This document shows, in pieces, positions 46,901-56,805 of a stretch of DNA of 64,000 bases. Both the position numbers and the translations under genes were made by a program. The notes under the pieces are model-generated. The model had not been told where the DNA came from. It saw only the letters and a program-made list of their open reading frames with translations, and searched no databases. The stretch comes from Apostichopus japonicus. Lineage: Eukaryota; Echinodermata; Holothuroidea; Aspidochirotida; Stichopodidae. Location of the stretch: positions 11,293,917-11,357,916 of the forward strand of contig NC_092571.1 in NCBI RefSeq assembly GCF_037975245.1, in the 5' to 3' direction. Every line of letters starts with the position of its first letter. Position 1 is the first letter of the stretch.

Positions 46901-49900
46901 CCTCGGGATCAACCCGATCCCACCCAGGGATCACCTCGTAGTCCAGAGCGGGAGGTTACGAGGGAGGAGATAGAGCAAGAGGAGAAACAAGAGGAGACTG
47001 CGGGTACCAGTGAACTTCCTCCAGGTGTAACATCTGATGTACTTAGAGAAGCATCTAGTGCAATCGACACTTTCGGGGAACAAACTGTGAGTGAAAAATT
47101 GTCTGATTTTTTGGGGGTTGAAAATTTGGTAATTTCCAATGTTTCTTAAAAAAAAAATTTCAGGTTGATTAATTATTTCAAGCGAATCAATTTGAATAAA
47201 GCATTATCCAAGTGTGACCAATACACAGGATGCTATAAATACACCAAGCAATGGTATGTGCTCACATATAGATGTGGAACTAGCTCTGTATTTATCTCAT
47301 CAACCCAACAACAACTCAACATAACAAAAAAGAATACTAAGAGTAAATTTAATTTCGAGGAACTCAAGGATGCTTTCTCCTCATTAATAAATATCTCGAA
47401 TATTTGATTTTTTTGCAATTTCCGTATCCTCAATTCTTATATTTTGCTGCTATTCATTGTGATATTTTTCTAGTAAGTCAGGGATTCTTGTGGTTTCTTC
47501 TCTAAATTGTAGTACTTCTTGTAATTGTTCTTATCATATTTATTTGTTTTCTATCCGCCACGTTGGTCGTTATGATACTGCATGGTATTGCTCAACTTTA
47601 TTGTTATTTAACTTTTGCTATTTTTGAATGGATACGTTATTTGTATATTTGTATATTAATGTATAGTTGAAATAAAGGGAGGAAAAAAAAAATAGTAATA
47701 TAATCATGAATACAAAAATTATCTCGTCAACCCAAAGCAGATGAATTTTTTTTTTCATGTCAGTATTTCATAGTGAGATAACATACTTTCTCTCATTTTA
47801 TCAGGTTTTCAAAATTTTTGCCAAAAACTGGTCGTTGAGGAAAGAAGGACTTAATGAGGTCAGATCTCATCTCGATGGAGTCGAAGAGAGGGACAAAGAG
47901 TTACTCCGAAACATCCTGAGGGCGACAGTGTTCCTGATTGTAAAATTGCTGAAAGATAAAGTTATCGCTGTAAGTCATTTTGAGTGGTATCATAATAATG
48001 GTACCTTTTACAGAGCAGTCTGCGTCTTGCAAAATAATTTTTGCAAAGCAATTTCAGTAGTTAGTTAGTCAGTCAGTCAGGCAGTCAGTCATATTTATTT
48101 ATTTTATTTTTTTATGTTTATTTTTTTTCAACTTACTCGGTAAGCTGAGGCTAGTCTTCCCCATGGCCCTCTTAAATATAATTGTTATAAAAAGACATTG
48201 GTGTAAATGCAATATTCAGTTTGAATGTAAGAACTAACATGTAACAAGATCATAAGATGATAAGATAATCTCTATTGTTTTTCATATTGATGCAGCCTTG
48301 CTGCAGGTGGTCTTGCAGCTGCTGCAGCTTTTTTTTTGACATGGTTCCTTGTTAGATTTAGTTGAATCAGTAACCAACATGTGCAGTAATCCAAAGACCA
48401 GAAATTTTGTGAAATATAAAAATGAATGTTTAAGACCATTATCATGATTATGCTTAAAATATATTATTTTAAAGACTTTCACCTCAGACTGTTTCTGACA
48501 GTTTTCTAAGTTTCCAATAGTTTTCTCTGTTTACCTGTCGTAATTGTTTACTTCAATATATAACGTGATTAGAAATGCAGTAATCACACATATATATCGG
48601 TCTCCATGAGTGTTGTATATGAATTAATTCACTAGGCCTTTACTGCTACCCTGGATTTGATCAGTTACACCATCGCAGAGTGGCTGGTGAAACATAAAAT
48701 GCAGTAATCACACATATATCAGTCTCCATGAGTGTTGTATATGAATTAATTCACTAGGTCTTTACTGCTACCCTGGATCTGATCAGTTACACCATCGCAG
48801 ACTGGCTGGTGAAACATAAAATGGCCAAGAACGACACCAGCTATGTCGTGGAGAATGTCCTACCGGAACTCATGGGCCGAATTGGGGACACGGTAATTTG
48901 AATGTTGCTACGTAAACATTTATTTTTATGATACCTTGTACCCACTGCTGTATGTTCACTGATCTTAGGAACAAAGTGAGTTAGCAAATGTCTACATGTT
49001 ACTTTCCCTGACGAATAACATAAAAAAACAGCCCAGTACCGTACTTGGGTGTGATCAGAATGCCTGCAACAAATGTGGTTAATGCCTCTTGCTACAAGAG
49101 TGGTGACTTTAAATGTCAATAGTTCAGAAACTAGAGATTTTGTTGCCTCCATATTTGTAGCCTCTCAGAAACTGAACTGTCCCCTCCCTCCACCCCTCCC
49201 CCCCCCTGAGCTGTCATTCCTCTCAGGGGTTGGATTAACGTAGGAAGGTAAAGCACTTCAAGAGTTTTTTCAATCTCTTTAGCTTGGTTTATTCATCATG
49301 ACTGTATAAACCCCAATCTGTCTTTTGACAAGTATCTGATAATTCACAATCATTTGTCTCACCACCCTTACAGACCTTCCAGTAGTAGAAGTCCCATTTC
49401 TGTGTAATATTACATAATTTCAGTTACCCTTGGCACGAAGCTGGGAGGGAGGAGGCACGCTCACTCACTCACTCAGTCACAGAGAATGCCATTTCTGGCG
49501 TTCTGTCTCGGTGTGCGAGAACTTGGAAAGAAATTTGCATGAAATCACATAGTCGATATAGCGTACCTCAGCTCACCCAGAATGCAAATGTTATCGCCCT
49601 GTTTATGACTATCACACACAATTGGCCGAGGGTTACTGCTTGTATAATATGAAGTGCAAAAGAAGTTTTTTAAGAAACTGTTTTTTTCAACTACTTCTTT
49701 ATTTAACTTTAGGTTTTGCAGGAAATTTCCATACATTAAAAGAAAATCTGTGAAATAATTTAACATTCTATGTGTTTAGGCCAATTTATATGTTATTTAA
49801 TTTAATTATGTGCCACTTGAGAGGTATGTCCTTAGCAATAAGATCAACTAGACCAGTCTCCTCTCACCTGCCATACACCCCATACTCCCATGACAAGCAT

Positions 49901-52900
49901 TACTGACAGGGATTTGCATCCTCAGGGTCATAGGTTATCTTCATTTGTCAAATTTTTCTATTTAAAGATAAACTATATTTATGTATCAGTAGCAGAGTGA
50001 AGGGCAGAAACATCTTTAGATGTTTCTGCCCTTCTTGTTTCTTTTTTAAATTCAGCTATCGATAGTCCTTAGACTTTCATGTAGCTGCATTGATTCCAAT
50101 TCCATATTTGTTTGCTAATTAGCTGTCAATCATTTTACATCTTACAGAATGCGAGGTTAAAGGGGGCAGCTGTAGACTACATAGTTGAGTTTGCCAGCCT
50201 GCGTGAAGTGCGTCATTTGCATACCGTTCCTGGTCAATGTACTATTCCTTTCAAGCCAAATTGTCAAGCCAAGATGGCCGTCACAAAGGTGGATATTGTT
50301 ATCCGGCTAGTTCAGGATCTTGGTGTAGACAATAACAGGTGAGAAGGCGATGGATAACGTAACAGTTGCAGCAGCCTACAACTATCCCATGTCAAAGAGG
50401 TTCAGAAGAGAGCTGGGCCCAATGCCCCTCTCCCTCTTTCCTCCTCTGGTTACACTTCGCAGCAGCCTACAACTATCCTGTGCCAAAGAGGTTCAGAAGA
50501 GAACTGGGCCCAATGCCCCCTCACCCTCTTTCCTCCTCTGGTTCCCCTTCACAGCAGCCTACAACTATCCCGTGCCAAAGAGGTTCAGAAGAGCGCTGGG
50601 CCCAATGCCTACCCCCCTTTCCTCCTCTCAATCCCCTGGCCTTGCGCCCTCCGATGATAATTATCTGCAGTATTGCATATTTTCAGTGGTCTCCATATAG
50701 CTGTTTGTAAAATTACCTTGGCCAGAGTAAGCATGAGATGGTATGGTATTCAGTGAAGAATAGAGTGGCCAACCCGGTCAGCCTTATTTATTATTCAGGA
50801 TGAGAAATTGATAGTCTCTAATGTTAGCTTGCTTAACAATCCTCTCAACTACTTTTAAAATCATGACTATAATGGTAAAGACAGTAACATTGACCTTTGA
50901 CCTGCAGTTGGAAGTGCCTCCCTATTGTTGCTTTATTTTCTCTTCTGATATTTCACAGTGGCTTGACAGTAGATAATGTCATGACGTTCGCGATGAAAGC
51001 TGTCCAGCACATGGCAGGGGAGGTGCGAGATGCAGGAATGCAATTAATCTGTGAACTCTACAAGGTCAACGGGCCCGAGGTTAAGTCGAGGTTGCCAAAC
51101 GAAGAAGACCCCAAAGTCCTGAAGAATCCTCTTTATGTAAAGATATTTAACGGGCTGAACAAGATAGACGGAAAACCTACCAGACAAGAACAGCAGGTAA
51201 TGATGTGCAGGTAGCTATATATGCAGATTGCCATATGCAGGTAGCTATATATGCAGGTTGCTATATATGCAGGTAGCTATATATGCAAGTAACTATATAT
51301 GCAGGTAGCTTTTTATGCAGGTAGCTATATATGCAGGTAGCTATATATGCAAGTTGCCATATGCAGGTAGCTATATATTGCAGGTAGCTTTATTTTCAGG
51401 TAGCTATATATGCAGGTTGCCATGTGCAGGTTGCCATATGCAGGTAGCTATATATGCAGGTAGCTATATATGCAAGTTGCCATATGCATATAGCTATATA
51501 TGCAGGTAGCTATATATGCAGGTAACTATATATGCAGGTAACTATATATGCAGGTAGCTATATATGCAGGTTGCCGTATGCAGGATATCTGGATCGTACC
51601 ACATGCCAACTAGAAGTTATTCGAATATTAGCTCCCAAAAGTTGGGTTTACAATATTTGCCTGGTAGATGAAATCACCAGAGGCAGTATTTTAAACTTGC
51701 TACAAAGTACATGACTTTAAATACATGTACAATAGTCCAATGTCTGCATTGGAGCGTATTACCTACCTGGTATCGAGAAACCTTGCTGCTATAATTTTTA
51801 TCAAAACTGTGAACGCAGTTGATAATGACAGATCTTCTACAAGCGCATTAAAAAAGGAAGTGTTAATATATCATAATCTAAACCCTAAGGAAAAAGCTAT
51901 TCCAGTTTTCAAGACATTCACATCATTTCACCTTTAAAATATATTAAATTTCTGGGATGTTCCGTTGATACCGATTTGATGATGACATCACTTGCTCGTC
52001 GCAGGTCTAACGTTGATGTTAGTTCCATTGTTTTATTAATTCTAGAAGCTCAACCAGAACATGACTCAGCATTTCTGGACAAAAGGGTTTATCACTTCAA
52101 ACCATCATTAATATGACTTAATACACATATCAAGTTCCTATGTAATTTCTTAGTCCTCTCTCAAGGGGACGGTCATGTTAAGAATTATAAAGACACTTAA
52201 TCACATACTATTTTCATAGATTTGGAGGAGAAATATTGTGATTGCATGAGTATGTGGTGAAAATTATCTTCTGGATGCACTAAATGGAAGTCTCCTGAAA
52301 TGTTTATCTAAGTTCACCTTGTTATCACAGGAAGAAGGTGTAAATGATAAGGGAATATTCCAAAGGAAACTGTTTACTTAAACAAAAGAAGGCAATTCCT
52401 TCAGGTATTTCGTCACAAACAGGAGTATTTTAGTCGCGAGATAAGTGGTGGATAATTGAGTGCTTAGAAAGGGGAAAAAACACTTGAAATAGAACATGAT
52501 ATTAAATCTTAAAAACCATTAGGCTAACTAGCAGATTAATTGAAATATTTAAGATCAGTTTGTTTGCTAATTGTCAAATTTTAAGATCATTTTGTTTGCT
52601 TTTGTTTTCTGGTTCTAGGCTTTGACAAAGAAAGGCAAATTGGCAAGAGAGAAAGCCAAGAAGGAAGAAATTGAGGGCTTAGAGCAACAACTGGCTGATC
52701 TAAAAGCAGCAACACAGGCAGCTGAAGCAGCCAAAAAAAGGGTGAGATATTGGAGAATATTTAATCTGAGTAGCTACAGATAAAAATAGGCTGGGACTAA
52801 TTTAGCAGGGATCATTTAGCATTTACATTTGCAATGGCAATTTTTTTTTTTTTTTTTTAATGTTGTTCCTTATAGAATAATGAAAAACATAATGGATCTT

Positions 52901-55900
52901 CGTACGACCACTCTTAAAAACTGATTTTGAATTCGTGTAGCCATATAATTTGTGTATTGTCAGTCCAGGTAATAATTGGATAGTGTTATGCTGTACCAGG
53001 TTTGTCTTTGACCCTCTTCATATGTCCTTTGTCTATGCCAGCTATTCAGGTAATGTCTTATCTGGGGTGTAAAGCTCCCAAACAAGTTTTTATATTTTAT
53101 TTATGAAGGAGCTTCACATGCACTGCCTTCCTTTCTTTGGTTAAATATCAGATATTGATTTTTGTTTAAATTCATCATGCCAAAAATGTAAATAATCATT
53201 ACCATAAATGGACATTATTATTTCATCTTCAAAATATCATAAATAATGCCAACAGGTTAAGTATTCATATCTAATGTTCCAATAAGAAATGATAAGAGCT
53301 CCAAGGTCTTGCAATTTTTTATCCTAACCTTGAATCTTTTCTTGAATTGGTTATGCTGTTTTTTGTCGGCAGAATAAAGAAGGCGGCTCTCTGAACACCA
53401 ACAGCAATGGCAACCAATCGAAAACACCAAGAGGTGAGCAACCATTTATGATTTAAATTTATGATTAGTTTTAAAAGTGATAGACTCGGTGGGTCCTATT
53501 ACATAAAGTAATACGTAAAAAATCCAGAGGATTACAACTCATCGATAAAATTAGGCAGAGCTTTAAGAAGCTTCTGTCGAATTTATCCTAACTTTGGTCG
53601 GTAAGAAAACTGCTGGTTAAATTTGCTTCATTGAACAACTACCAAGGGATACATCATAGTCCAGGGCGATGGTTCACAAACTAGGAGGAAAGAAAGTCCG
53701 CAAAAACTGTTGGGCGAGACTAAAGAGTAGGTTATGTACATTTTCGTTGGGTCATGAGTTTTTCCAGACATTCTAAAACCTGCAATTTTTGCTCTATATT
53801 TGCCAGGCTATCGAATTGACCCAGAGCCCTGGTTGTTATATTAGAGATCAAATGCTCATTTCACCAAGATGATTTGATCACTTTCCTCTTTTATTGTTCC
53901 CAAGAGAAATAAACTTACCCCTGGACCTTTTCAAATGTTTCAAATTAAAATAATCTTTTTGGTCTTTCTAGGTCGATTGAAAAGTAACAAAATGTTTTTA
54001 TTGATGTTGTGAGTTGCATTGAGATTTATAAGAAAAGGAATTAGATTTAATGCAAAATTCTGCCTTGCATGTATTACATGTAAACAGACTGTTTATTAAG
54101 ACGATAACAATGTGCTGCCCTCTCTCTACAAATGACAACAGCTATAAGTCCTGGGGTTAAAGGAAAGACGAAGATACCCACCAGAACTCCGAGCATCGCA
54201 GAGCAATCAGAGGCAGGGGAGGATGACCAGTGCGTCTTCTGTGGAGACAAGAATGAGGCATATCGAGATGGAGGAATGGATGTACATTACTGGAAACAGT
54301 GTCCTATGCTGAAGAAATGTCCTAAATGTAAACAGGTAAGTGATAAAACTTTCATTACCTGGATTTAATATGTTTCAGAAATAATGTTATATCAGACAGG
54401 ATGCTTGATGATCTTAGGAAATATAGCAGGAAGGAAAATGGTCTCTATTTAAACAGCTTAGTTAGACATTGTATAAAACATTCTTAGGAAATATAGCAAG
54501 AATCAAAATATGGAAGGACAATCATCTCAATATAAACAGCTCATAAAGACACTGTGTAAAACATTGGATGGTGAAGGAGCTGCAGCCAGGCTGCATGATG
54601 GTCTACAAAGATCTCTATTATTTGATAATGACTCAGCCTTTACTGCAAGGAAGTTTGCAGCTGCTGCAGGTTTTCTCTTTGACATGGTGCATGGTACTGA
54701 ACAATTCTGACTTCTCATAAAATTTAGGTGGTGGAAGTTTCTGGCCAGACTGAACATCTCTTGACAGAGTGTGAGAGCAGGACCAAATTTGCGAAATGTC
54801 CGAGGTGCTCAGAGGCTCACGAGAAAACCGAACTGGACCGATATGTCACCGAAAAGATATGTGAACGTAAGTAAAACTAACTTGCAAAATGGTTCAAGAG
54901 CAACCGAGCCGGCTGTATCCTGTGATATGAGATAAGCTTAATCTCTGCTAGATAATTAATTCTGGAAGTAAATTATTTGAAAGATACTTGTATGCTTTGG
55001 AAATCAAATTAGTTGGTGCAGTCTTTATGCTAATGAGGTATTTCTTATACCCATTTCTCAACTGTGTGGTTCCATTAGCTGATCATTGCCATTAGCAGTT
55101 AATGACGACAAGTTGTCAACATCTGTATGTAAAGTAGACTAGATCCTAAACTATATAGTTGGTGGTTTTAAAATTGGGTTTCCAAGCATTACAGAGCATT
55201 ACCTGTTGGGTAGCAGGAAAATAACAAAGTAATCAGTAAACAATGTTTCCCCATGGAGTCTGACAGGAAAGTTTCTCACTTGTTACACGGTGATTTATAT
55301 TTGAAATGTTGATTAAAGTGAGAAATGTCTATATGCTGTTGTTTACTAACTTTCATCCAGTATGCAGTAGGCTTAAATCATCAGTCACTAAGGAATATAT
55401 ATTAGGTGGTTTTTAGTCCTTTGAATTTACGGCTAGCTGAGAGACACCGCAGCATGGGGTTATAAAGAAACAAGGGGTGGTCAAGACAAAGCAGGCTTCC
55501 CATTGGAGCTAGATTTCGTATAAAGTCTTATAGTCAGAGATTTAAATGTTGATGCTTGGTTTGCAAAGCAACAGTTTCTCATGCAAAGTCTAACATCTCT
55601 AGTGACCATAACGTGGACTAATTTAATGGCTTCATTTTACATAGCGAATTTTGACATTTCTAACAGTTGTTTGTCATAAAATACTGTGAACATACCGGCG
55701 GTTTGTGAATAATAGGGTTATGCATCTTTGCATTTTTGTGTAGTTTTATTAAATATCGGTGTATTAGCATGCAGAGAGACCAAACTGTTTACTTTTAAGT
55801 TCTTTTGGAGCACACGATGGACGTGTTCCTATGACAAAGGTAAATTGGTATTGATACCTGTTTGTGTTGGGACTGTGCTCACTGAATATTTTAAATCTAC

Positions 55901-56599
55901 TTTTAAACATTCTGCCTTCAGCGCTCGCTGAAGGAATGGCTCGCTGTCCACTCTGTGAGACACAAATTCCGGCCAATGACGAGAGCTGGAAGAGTCACCT
56001 GATGGGACCTAATGGTTGTCCACTGAATCCCCGAAAAGGAGGAAAGAAAAGTAAGAATCTTTAAAGATTAAAATGAGGAGTAAATCAATCCATCATCATG
56101 AAAACTTATGTATTTTGTTTAGATGTCTGATATTTGTTTGTCTAACTTTTTGCAGTCCTTTTTGTGCTTTTGGATGTTTACCGTTTTTCTACTGCATAAT
56201 ATTGTATATGTAGTTTGTATTAAGGGCTCCTTTGGAAAAGCAGTGCTTCTATGCTGAGCAGAACTACCCTCATTAAAGATGACAATAATAAAAAATAATA
56301 ATAAAATCATTGCTTCATGGGTGTGGATGCAGGGGGTAGTTGATGGGGATGTATACCCACCCACCCCTTTATCAATTTTAAATAAACTATTCCAAAGTAG
56401 TTATAAGCACACCTTGCAACAAAAATCTTAATTTTGTTTTTTTTAATTACAAATTATTCTTTCATTAAGGATTTTCTTAAATCACTAATTATTCTTTCAT
56501 TAAGGTAAACTGCCAGTCAAGGACAAGAAGGGTCCCGGTGCCACTGGGAAACAGGTCCCACGACAGACCAGAGGAAAGAAAGGAGTCAAAGGGAGATAG
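31944..56599 (+). CDS. CEP104: Centrosomal protein of 104 kDa (CEP104)
   Basis: Nineteen coding exons: 31944-32148, 32719-32800, 33828-33966, 35797-35987, 38948-39057, 40067-40122, 41397-41552, 45825-45979, 46897-47086, 47805-47969, 48758-48892, 50148-50338, 50959-51196, 52619-52741, 53373-53433, 54142-54335, 54728-54866, 55922-56050, 56505-56599. Phases agree throughout and the total is 917 residues; human CEP104 has 925. Residues 1-150 are the N-terminal beta-sandwich (SDNEKTSFKARELKSVHID is diagnostic). Residues 206-313 form a coiled coil, about 420-671 the TOG domain, and 672-712 a second coil. About 755-886 is the zinc-finger array (CVFCG, HYWKQC, CPKC, CPLC). CEP104 tracks microtubule plus ends through EB1 and acts at centriole distal ends and ciliary tips with CP110/CEP97. 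A TKIP motif (residues 742-745) could be the EB-binding site. Confidence 0.95.
35262..35746. repeat. 45-bp minisatellite in a CEP104 intron
   Basis: About eleven copies of a 45-bp unit (AGACTACTCTGTTGTGGTTT, GTTCATCAAGATCTATGCCAC). It ends about 50 bp before the acceptor of exon 4. The period is a multiple of three and free of stops in several frames, so long false open frames run through it into the exon. Confidence 0.9.
36485..38613. mobile_element. hAT-like non-autonomous element with nested insertions
   Basis: The left end CAGGTGCGTATCCAGG and the right end CCTGGATACGCGCCTG are near-perfect inverted copies. Inside are long G and C runs, a purine tract (about 36530-36720), the diagnostic family block GCGCCAACC...GGTGGCGCTCCGCTTAGATA in two places, and a complete smaller element at 37546-37925. 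Another end-like block (CGCTACGCGCCTG) lies at 37180-37193. No clean target-site duplication flanks the outer ends. Confidence 0.65.
37546..37925. mobile_element. hAT-type MITE with perfect 8-bp target duplication
   Basis: The ends are CAGTGGCGGAGC and GCTCCGCCACTG. The 8-bp sequence CCGCCGCG lies directly outside both (37538-37545 and 37926-37933). The length is 380 bp, with no coding capacity. The 8-bp duplication and CAG...CTG ends are typical of the hAT superfamily. Confidence 0.85.
40711..40900. mobile_element. Foldback element (near-perfect palindrome)
   Basis: GGTTAATCAACAGTCTAGCG, then TGCGTTACTCAC, on the left is matched by the reverse complement on the right (about 40840-40890). 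The arms flank an inner hairpin (ATGCACTCGGGC / GCCCTCGTGCAT). It lies in CEP104 intron 6. Confidence 0.8.
41191..41324. mobile_element. Small MITE with about 33-bp inverted ends
   Basis: The left end ACGGAAGCCCATAAGGGGCA and the reverse complement of the right end (ACAGAAGCCCATTTGGGCCA) match, both continuing AGGTTGTTTTTTT. It is 134 bp long and lies in CEP104 intron 6, 72 bp before exon 7. Confidence 0.75.
41731..42976. mobile_element. hAT-like element with perfect 8-bp target duplication
   Basis: The ends are CAGGCGCGGCGGAAC and GGTTCCGCCGCCACTG. The 8-bp sequence AGTATTGA flanks both (41723-41730 and 42977-42984). The family block GCGCCACCATCGGTTGGCGCG occurs inside, twice and in inverted form. 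An internal end-like block near 42420-42451 suggests a nested copy. No transposase frame was seen. It lies in the CEP104 intron after exon 7. Confidence 0.85.
44100..44123 (+). CDS. CEP104: Candidate 24-nt microexon in CEP104
   Basis: It lies in the 4.3-kb intron between exons 7 and 8, both of which meet that intron in phase 0. A strong acceptor (ATGCATTTTTTTATTTTAG) precedes it and a consensus donor (GTAAGTAG) follows. It reads FLFWPPND with no stop, and including it keeps the frame. It would be optional without breaking the protein. Confidence 0.45.
45981..46290. repeat. ATT/ATTATG-rich microsatellite tract
   Basis: Imperfect (ATTATG)n and (ATT)n repeats start at the donor of CEP104 exon 8. 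The last 28 or so bases of that exon plus its donor (ACCCTTGCCAA...TAAAAAGTGATTAT) are repeated once inside the tract at about 46051-46079. Confidence 0.9.
48573..48757 (+). pseudogene. Partial tandem copy of CEP104 exon 11
   Basis: About 124 bp, including the acceptor CACTAG and the first half of exon 11 (FTATLDLISYTIAEWLVKHK), is duplicated directly upstream of the real exon. The copy starts coding at 48636 but has no donor; it runs into the second copy of the intron sequence at about 48700. It has two or three base changes. Splicing into it would not give an exon end. Confidence 0.9.
50366..50640. repeat. Three-copy 92-bp tandem repeat in a CEP104 intron
   Basis: The units start near 50371, 50462 and 50554 and share GCAGCCTACAACTATCC, AAAGAGGTTCAGAAGAG and CTGGGCCCAATGCC. 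The array begins about 30 bp after the donor of exon 12. The three units are open on the plus strand, but nothing supports coding. Confidence 0.9.
51206..51575. repeat. GCAGGTAGCTATATAT minisatellite after CEP104 exon 13
   Basis: A 16-17 bp unit in more than a dozen copies with variants (GCAGGTTGCCATAT, GCAAGTTGCC). It starts within 20 bp of the exon 13 donor (CAG/GTAATG at 51196/51197). Most units contain CAGGTAGCT, itself a donor-like sequence. Confidence 0.9.
52840..52859. repeat. Poly-T tract
   Basis: A T homopolymer of about 20 bases in the CEP104 intron after exon 14. Confidence 0.8.
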
Positions 56600-56805
56600 T
56601 TAAGGAGCGAATTAAAGATGACAATGTCAAAATACAGAGGTGTCTCATCTGGTATGGGAGTTGTACCCCTCTGTCCATATATTGATATATTTAGTTTTTT
56701 TATTATTCTATTGGGCTTTCAGAGTTTAATCATTCGTCCTAAGAACCTTATATTCATTCTATAGCGTTTCTATCGATACTATGTCGCATCTCACCGAAAT
56801 AAACG
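56600..56805 (+). terminator. CEP104 3' UTR with AATAAA poly(A) signal
   Basis: The stop codon TAG ends at 56599. The first AATAAA hexamer downstream is at 56798-56803, giving a predicted 3' UTR of about 220 nt. Confidence 0.5.

Noticed and set aside
50350-50710. Two 114-116 codon frames with threefold repeats
   Set aside because: An intronic 92-bp tandem repeat without splice support. It lies inside CEP104 intron 12.
54510-54710. 66-codon frame in the CEP104 intron before exon 17
   Set aside because: Related sequence occurs at about 48295-48350 (GCAGCTGCTGCAG...TTTGACATGGT), so it is probably a dispersed repeat. No splice signals fit the CEP104 frame.
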